A DNA stretch of 44,531 nt, taken from the IMG/VR virus record IMGVR_UViG_3300031669_000059, positions 1-44,531 of that record; one strand, written 5' to 3'. The notes beneath the pieces were generated by a model, which had not been told where the DNA came from, did not search any database, and saw nothing but the letters and a program-made list of their open reading frames with translations. Source of the DNA: a virus. The stretch's first letter is position 1. The number at the start of each line of letters is the position of its first letter. The position numbers and the translations under genes are program-made. This document shows, in pieces, positions 1 to 7,220 of the stretch.

Positions 1-144
1 CCACCTGAGAACGCATCGGTGGTGAACATCATGATTGGCAGTCTCGGTGCCGCGTGGTTGGCCGTGATGAACTACTACTTCGGCTCTTCTTCCGGTAGCG
101 CACGGAAGACGGACCTGCTATACAAGAGCACTCCGCAGTCGTGA
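1..144 (+). CDS. Holin-like membrane protein, C-terminal part (partial)
   Basis: The frame is open from base 1 and ends at TGA 142-144, giving 47 residues. It contains a hydrophobic stretch (VVNIMIGSLGAAWLAVMNYY) followed by FGSSSGSARKTDLL. This ending is typical of a common class of phage membrane proteins annotated as holins or holin-associated proteins. Such proteins let the endolysin reach the cell wall. The start lies outside the window. The right end of the window carries a start that fits the same family, just after the endolysin gene, so both pieces probably belong to one gene. The family assignment is from recall of the motif and holin function is inferred. Confidence 0.7.
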   Translation, partial: PPENASVVNIMIGSLGAAWLAVMNYYFGSSSGSARKTDLLYKSTPQS

Positions 145-159
145 GACAGCCGGAACTGA

Positions 160-186
160 GAAGCCCAGGGCAGCCCCCTGGGCTTC
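160..186. terminator. Convergent bidirectional hairpin terminator
   Basis: An 11-bp perfect inverted repeat (160-170 with 176-186, arms GAAGCCCAGGG and CCCTGGGCTTC) encloses a 5-base loop. It lies in the 49-base gap between the stop of the plus-strand lysis gene and the stop of the minus-strand early block, where transcripts converge. There is no long T run on either side, so termination may be weak or the hairpin may stabilise 3' ends. Confidence 0.7.
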
Positions 187-193
187 TTGCTGC

Positions 194-394
194 CTACTTC
201 GCCACCGCCTGCCGCATCAACTCGCCACGGTTGTGCTCCCTGAAGTCCATCCAGGCATCGGCCAGGAACACGGCGTAACCGTCCGACTCACCCTTCCCCT
301 TGGCCTTGTGGAAGGCAGTGTCCCAGCTATCCCACAGCTCCAGCTTGAGCTGCTTGAACAGGTCAGACATGATCGTATCGCGTGGGGTTGTCAT
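194..394 (-). CDS. Hypothetical protein, 66 aa, last gene of the early block
   Basis: This is a short soluble protein rich in charged and aromatic residues (LKLELWDSWDTAFHKAKGKG). I do not recognise a family. The ATG at 394 overlaps the TGA of the helicase gene upstream (ATGA), and a GAGG lies about seven bases before it, so it is probably translated by coupling to the helicase. A second ATG eight codons in (MSDLF) is possible. It is followed by the convergent hairpin at 160-186, so it ends the leftward transcript. Confidence 0.65.
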   Translation of the reverse strand: MTTPRDTIMSDLFKQLKLELWDSWDTAFHKAKGKGESDGYAVFLADAWMDFREHNRGELMRQAVAK

Positions 395-1872
395 GCAGCA
401 CCTCGTAGCTTGGCCATTCGTCGTATGCCGTCGAACAGGGCCTTCTGCCCGGCGTCCTTGATGTGGAGAGCGTTGGCGATCACCTCGTCGATGGTGTTCT
501 CGGCGATGATGCGGTAGATGTAAACGTGGTCGAACGGGTTGCCAGAGCGGAACACGCGGTCATTGAACTGCTCGTAAAGTTCCAGGTTCCAGGTGAGGCT
601 GAACCAGCATACGTGCTGTGCCTTCTCCTGCATGTTGAGCCCATGGCCCAGCGAGGCCGCGTGGGCGAATAGGATGGGCACCTCGCCACGGTTCCACCTC
701 GCCTCCAGCTCAGTGAACTGCTTCATGTTGTAGTCACACGCGAAGGTGCCGTCCTTGAACGCCGTGCGCAGCCGGTCGAGGTCATGCTCGAACTCGTAGG
801 CCACGAGCAGGGGCTGGCCCTGCAACTCATCCACCAGGTCGCGCAGAGCATTGACCTTCTCGCTGTGGAGGTGCTTGAACTCGCGCTTGGCTTTGGCCTT
901 GCGCAGTCCAGAGGGCAGCAGCTCGGTGTCCAGGAACACGCCCCCGTTGGCGATCTGGTGCAGCTTCGTGCTCTTGGCGGCAGCGTTCACCGCCGTTACC
1001 GTGCGGTCGTCGAGCCCAGCGATGAAGACCTTCTCCATCGTGGCGTAGACTTCCATCGCCTCAACGGGGAGCTGGACTTGGATGTCGGTCTCGACGAGCT
1101 TCGGCATGTTGGCCAGCAGCTCACGACCCTGGCGTAGGCACAGCGGCTCGATGCGCTCGTAGACGAGGTCTGCCGCGCCCTCCTGCAGCGTCCAGTTGTA
1201 GCCGTATTTGTCGGGGTAGAAGTAGGTCTCGCGGAAGTGCGTGATGTAGCGCCCCAGCGCGTTGCCCATATCGAGCACATACATCTGCCCGAAGAGATCC
1301 ATGAGCCCGTTGGCTGAAGGAGAGCCAGTCAGCCCCCACCGTCTGCCGAAGGTGTGGAGCACCTCCTTGAGCGCCTTGAAGCGCCCCGTGGTGTGGTGCT
1401 TGAACTTCGACAGCTCATCGACCACCAGCACGTCGAAGCCCAGAGCCTTCCAGCGCTTCATACCCACGCCCACGCTGAGCCGGTTGCCGCGCTTCGTCTT
1501 CGTCGTGCCGAGAAGCCAGTCCAGACCCTCCGGGTTGATGAGGTAGATGTCAGCCTCACGCTTGAGGGCCTCGTCCTTGTCAGGCCCATGCAGGATCTCG
1601 TAGGTGAGGTGGTTGAAGTCCAGCCACTTCTTGATCTCGTTGGGCCAGACCGTGTAGCACGGGCGCAGCGGAGCGATGACGAGGGCCTTGCGGATGATGC
1701 CGCGCTTCTTCAAGAACGTGAGAGCCGCGAGGGTCGCGGATGTCTTTCTAAGGCCTGGGTCAAGCAGCAGCCCAGCACAAGCGTGCTCAAGCAAGAACCT
1801 AACGGACACGAGCTGATAGTCGAGCGGCGTCCATGGCCTTGCGGATGTGGTTGAGGGCATCGTCTGCGTCAT
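391..1872 (-). CDS. SNF2-type superfamily 2 helicase
   Basis: The 493-residue protein has the order of SF2 motifs seen in phage SNF2-like DNA translocases. These are a Walker A-like DPGLRKT (residues 38-44), a Walker B VVDELS (about 149-154), an LTGSPS motif III (about 178), and C-terminal GHGLNMQ and QFNDRVFRSGN motifs V and VI. Such enzymes move on double-stranded DNA and can remodel forks or recombination intermediates. The Walker A is odd: family members normally read GLGKT, and here an arginine (AGA codon) replaces the second glycine, which could impair ATP binding. The first 74 bases overlap the VRR-NUC gene in another frame. An alternative ATG lies four codons downstream. Function in replication or repair is inferred from neighbours. 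Confidence 0.88.
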   Translation of the reverse strand: MTQTMPSTTSARPWTPLDYQLVSVRFLLEHACAGLLLDPGLRKTSATLAALTFLKKRGIIRKALVIAPLRPCYTVWPNEIKKWLDFNHLTYEILHGPDKDEALKREADIYLINPEGLDWLLGTTKTKRGNRLSVGVGMKRWKALGFDVLVVDELSKFKHHTTGRFKALKEVLHTFGRRWGLTGSPSANGLMDLFGQMYVLDMGNALGRYITHFRETYFYPDKYGYNWTLQEGAADLVYERIEPLCLRQGRELLANMPKLVETDIQVQLPVEAMEVYATMEKVFIAGLDDRTVTAVNAAAKSTKLHQIANGGVFLDTELLPSGLRKAKAKREFKHLHSEKVNALRDLVDELQGQPLLVAYEFEHDLDRLRTAFKDGTFACDYNMKQFTELEARWNRGEVPILFAHAASLGHGLNMQEKAQHVCWFSLTWNLELYEQFNDRVFRSGNPFDHVYIYRIIAENTIDEVIANALHIKDAGQKALFDGIRRMAKLRGAA

Positions 1873-2107
1873 CGCACACCACCACGTCGTAGCCGAGCAG
1901 CCTGAGAATCTTGTGGTCCTGGCGCTGTAGCGGATCGGGCTTCTCGCCCACCTTCTTGAACTCGATCAGCAGGGGCCTGCCGCCCGGTATCAGGAACAGC
2001 CGATCCGGCTTGCCCCGCTGCCCCGCCCCCGCCAGCTTGTAGTTCGCCACCCCCAGCTCGCCCAGCGCTCTCGCGCAGGCCCTTCTCTCGACAGTTGATT
2101 CGAGCAT
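1799..2107 (-). CDS. VRR-NUC domain nuclease
   Basis: This 102-residue protein is a compact stand-alone VRR-NUC domain of the PD-(D/E)XK superfamily. Visible active-site elements are GKPD (D35), LIEFKK (E49, K51) and a following Q61. VRR-NUC enzymes are structure-selective nucleases, and phage versions act on branched DNA such as Holliday junctions or flaps. The ATG at 2107 has a strong GGAGG nine bases upstream. The gene lies inside the 3' part of the upstream Cys-rich ORF in another frame. Its own end overlaps the SNF2 helicase start by 74 bases, so the nuclease and helicase are tightly coupled and may work together on recombination intermediates. Confidence 0.87.
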   Translation of the reverse strand: MLESTVERRACARALGELGVANYKLAGAGQRGKPDRLFLIPGGRPLLIEFKKVGEKPDPLQRQDHKILRLLGYDVVVCDDADDALNHIRKAMDAARLSARVR

Positions 2108-2273
2108 GAGCAGCCCCCTCCGGTGGGCACAAGACGCAGTAGAAGTTGGACGACAGATAGCCGGGGTAGATGACGTGGTAGAACGGGGCGCCCAGCTCGA
2201 TGGGCAGGCCGCACCCCTTGCAGTCGTGGCGCTCCCTGGCGCGGTAGAGTCGGCACATGCCGTAGATGGTCAT
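1869..2273 (-). CDS. Small Cys-rich (zinc-finger-like) protein with long out-of-frame overlap
   Basis: The first 55 or so residues look like a real protein with two Cys pairs (CKGC and YCVLC), enough for one zinc site. The remaining 79 or so residues overlap the VRR-NUC gene in another frame. Their Gly/Ala/Arg-rich composition looks like a shadow reading, but the frame has no stop until 1869. The ATG at 2273 overlaps the methylase TGA (ATGA) and is preferred over a GTG at 2282. It may have evolved as a short N-terminal domain that lost its stop. No family is recognised. Confidence 0.6.
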   Translation of the reverse strand: MTIYGMCRLYRARERHDCKGCGLPIELGAPFYHVIYPGYLSSNFYCVLCPPEGAAHARINCREKGLRESAGRAGGGELQAGGGGAAGQAGSAVPDTGRQAPADRVQEGGREARSATAPGPQDSQAARLRRGGVR

Positions 2274-2962
2274 GGCTGGCACACGAAAAGACGCTCGATC
2301 ATCTCGTGGGATGTGCCCGACTTTCGCAGACCGTCAGTTATACGCCGATCCCATATCTTCTTAAACTCTTTCGGAGCTTGGAACTCTGAAACGAAAACTC
2401 TCGACCCACACTCGGCTTTTTTGATGCACCACTCGAAAAATGCAGCGCTATCAAAGTCGGACGCAGACCCGCACCTAGTAGTCCCCTTGTAGGGGGGATC
2501 GCAGTAAATGACGTCGGCCTTTCCGAACGGCTCATCACGATACGTGCTGTGCGCAAGCGCAACGTGGCGTAGAAGGTCAGCCTGCTTTAGAAGAGATCTG
2601 TGAGCATTGCCCGCATAGTTGCGGGTGCCAGATCGAGCATACCCACCGAAGAACTTGCCGCCGAAAGAGCAACCATACCCAATGAAGGCGCGAAGCGCGG
2701 ATGGCTCGGCCAGCTTGGCCTCGGCGTATTCCTGCTCTGTAACTGAGGTGGGGGGAACCCACCCACCCTTCACGGCGTTTAGAAGCATGATGATGTTGGG
2801 GTCTAGGTCGCTACCATAGCGCGTGAAGTGTGCAAGCTCAGGTCTGCAGATGACATTAGCTGCACCCACGAAGGGCTCCCAATAGGTCTCACCACTTGAG
2901 CACGCCGCTATGATCTCGGCTATATCCTTTGCTACCGCGAACTTTCCACCGTTGTATCGCAT
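2270..2962 (-). CDS. D12-class (Dam-like) N6-adenine DNA methyltransferase
   Basis: The 230-residue protein starts with the RYNGGK element and has the SAM-binding EPFVGAAN (residues 29-36) and catalytic CDPPYKGTT (DPPY 155-158) of the D12/Dam family. The order, motif I first and DPPY late, is that of the alpha group. It should transfer a methyl group from SAM to N6 of adenine in a short site that cannot be read from sequence. ATG 2962 has GAGGAG ahead of it. It sits between a Cys-rich gene and a PD-(D/E)XK nuclease. A second, different methyltransferase lies 0.7 kb away, which suggests genome modification against host restriction. Confidence 0.92.
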   Translation of the reverse strand: MRYNGGKFAVAKDIAEIIAACSSGETYWEPFVGAANVICRPELAHFTRYGSDLDPNIIMLLNAVKGGWVPPTSVTEQEYAEAKLAEPSALRAFIGYGCSFGGKFFGGYARSGTRNYAGNAHRSLLKQADLLRHVALAHSTYRDEPFGKADVIYCDPPYKGTTRCGSASDFDSAAFFEWCIKKAECGSRVFVSEFQAPKEFKKIWDRRITDGLRKSGTSHEMIERLFVCQP

Positions 2963-2971
2963 CCAGGCTCC

Positions 2972-3679
2972 TCAGTATTCGCATGGTCCGTTGTTGCACT
3001 TCGAGAAGAAGCAGCCCTTAAATGTCCCGCTCTTGTTCGGTCCGCAATACCAGCCAGGCCGAGGGGCGAACACGGTGTCGTTGAGCATGGGGAACGACTC
3101 GCGCACCCACCACGACTGCATGTCGGCCAGCTCACTGCGCTCGTAGAAGTCCCGCGCCGTGGCCTCGGGTCCGATGTCGATATACCACAGCTCACACTCT
3201 ACCTTGTCAACATCGGCGAACTCAGGACGGAGCATGCAGGCCATGGCGTAGAAGCTGAGCTGGCCCTTGTGGTCGTCGTAGACCTTCCCCGTCTTGTAGT
3301 CGATGACGGTCAACACCTTCTTACCGCGCACGATGCGGACGTAGAAGGCGTCGAGCTTGAGCCGCACCCACGCATCAGCGGCTTTCCAGTCCGTTACCTG
3401 CCAGCCCTCCGTGAAGGCCCACTCGTCCTCGGTGTGAACCTCGTCGCCGTTCTTCACCAGCTTGAAGAACTCCTTCTTGAACTTGATGAGCGACTCAGGC
3501 AGCCGGGCCTGCTTCTCCTTCACGAACAGCTCAGCCTCCTTGTGGATGGCATTGCCGCGATCCATGGCCGGAGAGCCAGGCTCCTTGATGTGGTCGATCT
3601 TCGAGAACTTCACCTTGCGGGGGCACTGCTTGTAATTCTTGAGCGTGCTGTAGCTCCACTGTTTGAGAAGACCGTTCAT
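2972..3679 (-). CDS. PD-(D/E)XK nuclease, RecB/Cas4-like
   Basis: The 235-residue protein begins with the YSTLKNYKQCPRK motif typical of RecB/Cas4-like nucleases. It has H46, D110, the IDYKTGK core (D127, K129) and GQLSFYA (Q140), matching the order H, D, DxK, Q. One Cys near the N-terminus (C19) and four Cys in the last 25 residues could hold an iron-sulfur cluster or zinc, as in Cas4 and AddB. That part is inference. Such enzymes are exonucleases used in recombination or DNA turnover. ATG 3679 overlaps the TGA of the upstream methyltransferase (ATGA). Upstream in-frame codons that add three residues are less likely. Confidence 0.9.
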   Translation of the reverse strand: MNGLLKQWSYSTLKNYKQCPRKVKFSKIDHIKEPGSPAMDRGNAIHKEAELFVKEKQARLPESLIKFKKEFFKLVKNGDEVHTEDEWAFTEGWQVTDWKAADAWVRLKLDAFYVRIVRGKKVLTVIDYKTGKVYDDHKGQLSFYAMACMLRPEFADVDKVECELWYIDIGPEATARDFYERSELADMQSWWVRESFPMLNDTVFAPRPGWYCGPNKSGTFKGCFFSKCNNGPCEY

Positions 3680-4437
3680 AGAGCACACGCTTTGCGCTGG
3701 GCTTCCTCGATGCGCTCTCTAGCAATCTCGAAGTAACCCTCATCCATCTCGAACCCGATGAACCGACGCCCGGTGTTAGCGCATCCTACACCAGTAGTTC
3801 CGCTGCCCATGCAGTTGTCCAGCACCGTCTCGCCCTCTTGGGTGTAGGTTCGAATCAGGTATTCCATGAGGGCTACGGGCTTTTGGGTGGGGTGGCGTCC
3901 AACCTCGCGTGCGAAGGGCTGAACGCTGCTCGGGTGCCTTGTGTCGGGGTCACGCTTGGCGGTATCTACGGACAGCGCCCCATTGATGTATTCGCCGCCA
4001 GTCCGACTGGCGTATGACCGCGACAGAACCATCGCCTTGCCAGCGGCGCTTCGCTCTTGCCGGATAGGGTGGAAGGCGGGCGCAGCCTCCGAAAAAACTA
4101 AAACCGATTCATGCTCCTTGAACGGGGCGTGTTTCAGGTTGGCGAAGTTAGACCCGCAATTCTTCTTCCAAACCCACTCATGCCGGAACATGCGCGGCTG
4201 GCTCATAACGAGCGCACTGGTAAACGGCTGGCTCGCCGTCAACACAATCGCCGCGTTCCGCTTCGCAATGCGCCTGTAGTGCGCCCACAGCGGCTCAAAC
4301 GGGATCACCGTGTCCCACTTGCATGCCGTGGTGCCGTAGGGCAAGTCACACAGGATCATGTCCACTGACCCGTCTGGTATGTCCTGCATCAACTCCAGGC
4401 AATTGCCGCACCCAATGATCGCGCTGCCAACTATCAT
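3676..4437 (-). CDS. DNA methyltransferase, beta-class DPPY type (N4-cytosine or N6-adenine)
   Basis: The 253-residue protein carries DLPYG (residues 31-35) at the N-terminus and the SAM-binding LDNCMGSGTTGVG (206-218) near the C-terminus. This motif order is that of the beta group of amino-methyltransferases. HPTQKPVALMEYLI just before the SAM motif is characteristic. The base modified, N6-A or N4-C, cannot be decided from these motifs. Its start overlaps the small upstream gene by ATGA and its end overlaps the nuclease gene. No restriction endonuclease with an obvious matching partner gene is next to it, so an orphan protective role is most likely. Confidence 0.92.
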   Translation of the reverse strand: MIVGSAIIGCGNCLELMQDIPDGSVDMILCDLPYGTTACKWDTVIPFEPLWAHYRRIAKRNAAIVLTASQPFTSALVMSQPRMFRHEWVWKKNCGSNFANLKHAPFKEHESVLVFSEAAPAFHPIRQERSAAGKAMVLSRSYASRTGGEYINGALSVDTAKRDPDTRHPSSVQPFAREVGRHPTQKPVALMEYLIRTYTQEGETVLDNCMGSGTTGVGCANTGRRFIGFEMDEGYFEIARERIEEAQRKACAL

Positions 4438-4637
4438 GCGAGCACCTTTCCTTTAGGGCCTACCTTGCAGATATGTACTACGTTGCCTGGCCCTACGAGT
4501 TTGTAAACTCCACCAAACTCTTTCCAGTGCAGCTCCGTTGTCCCGCAGCGGTTACAAGTAACAATCTGACACGCTACGGGAACTCTCGGCGAGCTTGGTG
4601 AAAATTTGTATTTGTCAAACTCATCAAAGTCGATCAC
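4434..4637 (-). CDS. Small Cys-containing protein, 67 aa
   Basis: The protein has a CNRCG pair with another Cys six residues before it and one near the C-terminus (HICKVG), suggesting a one-site zinc ribbon. The start is GTG 4637 with GAGGGGGTG ahead of it. The GTG overlaps the polymerase stop codon, so it is translationally coupled to the DNA polymerase. Its end overlaps the methyltransferase start. No family is recognised. Confidence 0.7.
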   Translation of the reverse strand: MIDFDEFDKYKFSPSSPRVPVACQIVTCNRCGTTELHWKEFGGVYKLVGPGNVVHICKVGPKGKVLA

Positions 4638-6514
4638 AACACCACCCCCTCTTTGTCATAGGGCCGAAGCTCGGCCCAGTTGGTTGCGGACATCTTGCCC
4701 TCACTCAGCATCGGCACCTCGAACCCAGCCAGCTCCATAGCCTCGCGCATGATCTCCATTCCCTGCACGGCATCGCCAGCGGGCACGGCACCGAGCAGCT
4801 CATCGTGGACCTGGAGCAGCAGCCGATGGCCCTTGGGCTTCGAATTGTAGTAGCGAATCATGGCTTCTTTAGTGCAGTCTGCAGCGGAGCCCTGCACCAG
4901 CACATTGAGCATCTTATAGCTGAACTCTCTGATCTGCCCGTCGATCATCTTGGGCGGCTCACAGTGGTAGCGTCTTCCGCCCCACGTTCGCAGCGCCTGG
5001 TTGTTGGCTGCCAACTCCTTCAGCCCGTTGATCAGCTCACGCAGGCCTGGGTAGATGGACAGCACCGCGTGCTTCGCGGAACGGGCTTCCTCGGTCTCGC
5101 AACCCGCCTTCTGCGCCATGAGCGCCACGCCCATACCGTAGATCAGCCCAAAGTTGATCTGCTTGATGACCGACCGGCTGAAGTTGGCCTTGAGCATGTC
5201 GTTGATGGTGCCCATGACGGTGCGATGCACGTCCATCCACACGTTCGACTGGTAGGCCTGGAGCAGATCCCCGTCCTCGAAGTGAGCCAGGATGCGCAGC
5301 TCCTGCTGGCTGTAGTCCCGGTCGATGAGCACGTAGCCGGGCGGGGCCACGATGTAGCTGCGCACGAGGGGCAGTGGAGCGAGGTCCAAAGGGCACTTGG
5401 GCAGCGACTTGTCCTGGTGCTTCCAGATCGGCGCGAACTCCTTCGGGATGTTCTGGAAGTTGGGCGAGCTGGACATGCGCCCCGTGACTGCGCCCCGCGT
5501 TGCGGTGCCGTAATACTGCTTGAGCTGGTTCCAGCCGGTGTAGATCAGCCCACCCGAGGCCGTGGCCGTCAGCAGCCAGGGCTCCATGAAGGTTCCAAGG
5601 CAGGTGCTGAGCGAGGCTCGGTGGGCCAGGGCAGCGGCCAGGGTCGAATCTGTGATCGCCCGTGCCAGTGCAGCCTTGTCCGTCTTCCAAGCGCCTGTAG
5701 GTGTCTTGCCTAGGGCCTCTACGTCAACTTTCCCCGCAGCGACCAGGGCGTCGACCAGTGAGGCCCCGCTGTCGATGTTGAGACTCTTGATCTTCAACCT
5801 GCGCAGCACCCAGGCGTCGAGGGCTGTCAGATCCTGCTTGCCCCTGGCCACATCGGCGGTGAGCCGAGCCACATCGACGTCCACGCCCTGCCGCTCCATG
5901 TCAAGAAGGATCGGCATGAGTTGGCGCTCACGGTCGTAGGCCTCCAGCATTCCGCGCTTCTTGAGCGATGGCCAGAGCAGCTTGAACAGCTTCTCGGTGC
6001 GGATGACATCGCCGTTGGCGTAGCGACCCACCAGGTCGCCAGGAGCCTTCGAGATGAACGCGCCCCAGTTCTTCGAGGCCTTGGTCACGATGCCTTGGGC
6101 GACGAGCCAATCCTTCACGGCGTCGCGCTCCTCAGGCGGCATGCCGAGCAGGCGCGCAGCACTCTGCTTCAAGCCGTGGCTGGCAGCGTGCGGGTCGTCG
6201 AGGAAGACCATGAACATCGTGTCATGCAGGCGCTCCCATGGGAGAGGCGGCATCCCCATGTGAGTGAGTGCGCAGTCGTAGTCAAACTTTTGATGGTGCG
6301 CTAGTAAATTACGGCCCGAATCCCACGCGGCTTTTAGCGCAGCCTTGGCCTCCTCGAAAGTGCAGTTGTTTTCAGATGGATGCCCGAAGGCGTAGTAGCG
6401 TGATTTTTGGCCGCTCCACTTGATGGATACACCTGCTGGAGCTGGTGGGTAGGCTGGCCTGGATTCTATAGAAGCCGTTTCAAAATCATAGGTGATGAAT
6501 GCAGGACTACCCAC
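4634..6514 (-). CDS. Family A DNA polymerase with 3'-5' exonuclease
   Basis: The 626-residue replicative polymerase has an N-terminal DnaQ-like proofreading domain: YDFETAS (D10, E12), HHQKFDYD (about residues 73-80) and YANGD (165-169). The polymerase core has motif A DRDYSQQELR (about 395-405), motif B KQINFGLIYG (about 448-458) and motif C LLLQVHDELL (about 562-571). The size is close to T7-like phage polymerases, and no 5' nuclease domain is present. Start is GTG 6514 with AAGGAGCAGCGTC ahead, overlapping the HNH gene stop (TAG 6507-6509). It should copy the phage genome together with the primase-helicase at 16278-18320. No separate processivity factor was recognised. Confidence 0.97.
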   Translation of the reverse strand: MGSPAFITYDFETASIESRPAYPPAPAGVSIKWSGQKSRYYAFGHPSENNCTFEEAKAALKAAWDSGRNLLAHHQKFDYDCALTHMGMPPLPWERLHDTMFMVFLDDPHAASHGLKQSAARLLGMPPEERDAVKDWLVAQGIVTKASKNWGAFISKAPGDLVGRYANGDVIRTEKLFKLLWPSLKKRGMLEAYDRERQLMPILLDMERQGVDVDVARLTADVARGKQDLTALDAWVLRRLKIKSLNIDSGASLVDALVAAGKVDVEALGKTPTGAWKTDKAALARAITDSTLAAALAHRASLSTCLGTFMEPWLLTATASGGLIYTGWNQLKQYYGTATRGAVTGRMSSSPNFQNIPKEFAPIWKHQDKSLPKCPLDLAPLPLVRSYIVAPPGYVLIDRDYSQQELRILAHFEDGDLLQAYQSNVWMDVHRTVMGTINDMLKANFSRSVIKQINFGLIYGMGVALMAQKAGCETEEARSAKHAVLSIYPGLRELINGLKELAANNQALRTWGGRRYHCEPPKMIDGQIREFSYKMLNVLVQGSAADCTKEAMIRYYNSKPKGHRLLLQVHDELLGAVPAGDAVQGMEIMREAMELAGFEVPMLSEGKMSATNWAELRPYDKEGVVL

Positions 6515-6980
6515 GACGCTGCTCCTTCATAGCTTTACGCTTCGCTCGATACTCCTCAGTGGCCCATAGCTTGGACATGGCAGAAGAGTGAGCTGCTTTT
6601 GTTTCAGCAGAATTGTGCTTGGCCCGAAGAGCTTCACCCATGGAGCCACTCCATCGCTTGCGCAAAGACTCGGACGCTTTTGGGTAAACCTTTCCAGACC
6701 TGGCCTTGCCTATGGCATCACCCCTACGAGCGTTTACGTCTGGCCTACGTTGAGAATCTGCAATCTCGGCAGCATGCTCAGCACGGTGACAAGCTCGGCA
6801 CAAAGTCTCTAAGTTCCTCACGACGTTGTTGGAGATGTCTCTGTCTTTGTGGTGAACAACCAAGCTGGAGCCCAGCCCACACCTTTCACAGGCTTCTTTC
6901 ACCGCATATCCGAGCTTAGCGTATCCTGGCTTACTTGGCCTTTGCTTGCGTGCGTCGGTTGGACCTAGCCGTGCGTTCAA
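6507..6980 (-). CDS. HNH homing-type endonuclease next to the DNA polymerase gene
   Basis: The core has ACERCGLGSSLVVHHKDRD, then NNVVRNLETLCRACH, a Cys-coordinated HNH fold with the HH pair as catalytic and metal site. The C-terminal half has short repeated basic SxxxxxKWA/EYRAKRK-type segments like NUMOD3 DNA-binding motifs. This combination is typical of free-standing homing endonucleases. The start is uncertain. TTG 6980 has GAGGTGAGC ahead of it and is preferred (157 aa); GTG 6902 would give 131 aa. An upstream extension to 7100 only reads through the 76-aa gene. Its position against the polymerase start suggests insertion beside a conserved target gene. Confidence 0.85.
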   Translation of the reverse strand: MNARLGPTDARKQRPSKPGYAKLGYAVKEACERCGLGSSLVVHHKDRDISNNVVRNLETLCRACHRAEHAAEIADSQRRPDVNARRGDAIGKARSGKVYPKASESLRKRWSGSMGEALRAKHNSAETKAAHSSAMSKLWATEEYRAKRKAMKEQRRG

Positions 6981-7161
6981 GCTCACCTCTCTCGCGCTTA
7001 GCGCGAAGACGATTGATGCGGGAATGGATGCGGTACAGGATGCGGAGCGAGGCCTTGGCGCGAAGCGCAGCGGCAAGCACCTGCTTGGCAAAAGCCTCAT
7101 CCCCCTTCAGCAGCGCTGCGTTGAGGACGGTCCAGTTCTTCAGGGCTTCGGTGGGCTTCAT
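6931..7161 (-). CDS. Basic hypothetical protein, 76 aa
   Basis: The protein is a predicted mostly helical, strongly basic product with Ala/Arg/Lys-rich helices (KQVLAAALRAKASLRILYRIHSR) and a basic tail. I recognise no family. The start ATG 7161 lies just behind a pair of competing hairpins (7164-7205), one of which traps its GAGG ribosome-binding site. Its 3' end overlaps the presumed start of the HNH gene by about 50 bases. Confidence 0.65.
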   Translation of the reverse strand: MKPTEALKNWTVLNAALLKGDEAFAKQVLAAALRAKASLRILYRIHSRINRLRAKRERGELERTARSNRRTQAKAK

Positions 7162-7163
7162 GC

Positions 7164-7205
7164 GGGCCTCGTAGATGAGGCCCTGGGCTTGTCAGACCCA
7201 GGGCC
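7164..7205 (-). promoter_or_regulatory. Two mutually exclusive hairpins in front of the 76-aa/HNH/polymerase genes
   Basis: In the minus-strand transcript a 9-bp stem (GGCCCTGGG with CCCAGGGCC, 9-base loop, 7179-7205) comes first. A second 7-bp stem (GGGCCTC with GAGGCCC, 6-base loop, 7164-7183) reuses its last five bases. The second stem contains the GAGG that serves ATG 7161, two bases downstream. Only one stem can form at a time, so this could be an attenuator or translational switch. There is no U tract, so simple termination is less likely. Confidence 0.55.
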
Positions 7206-7220
7206 GTGGTGTGATGGTGC

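Noticed and set aside
4595-5713. A 372-residue plus-strand reading
   Set aside because: Antisense to the DNA polymerase, covering its catalytic motifs; Val/Leu/His-rich composition typical of a shadow.
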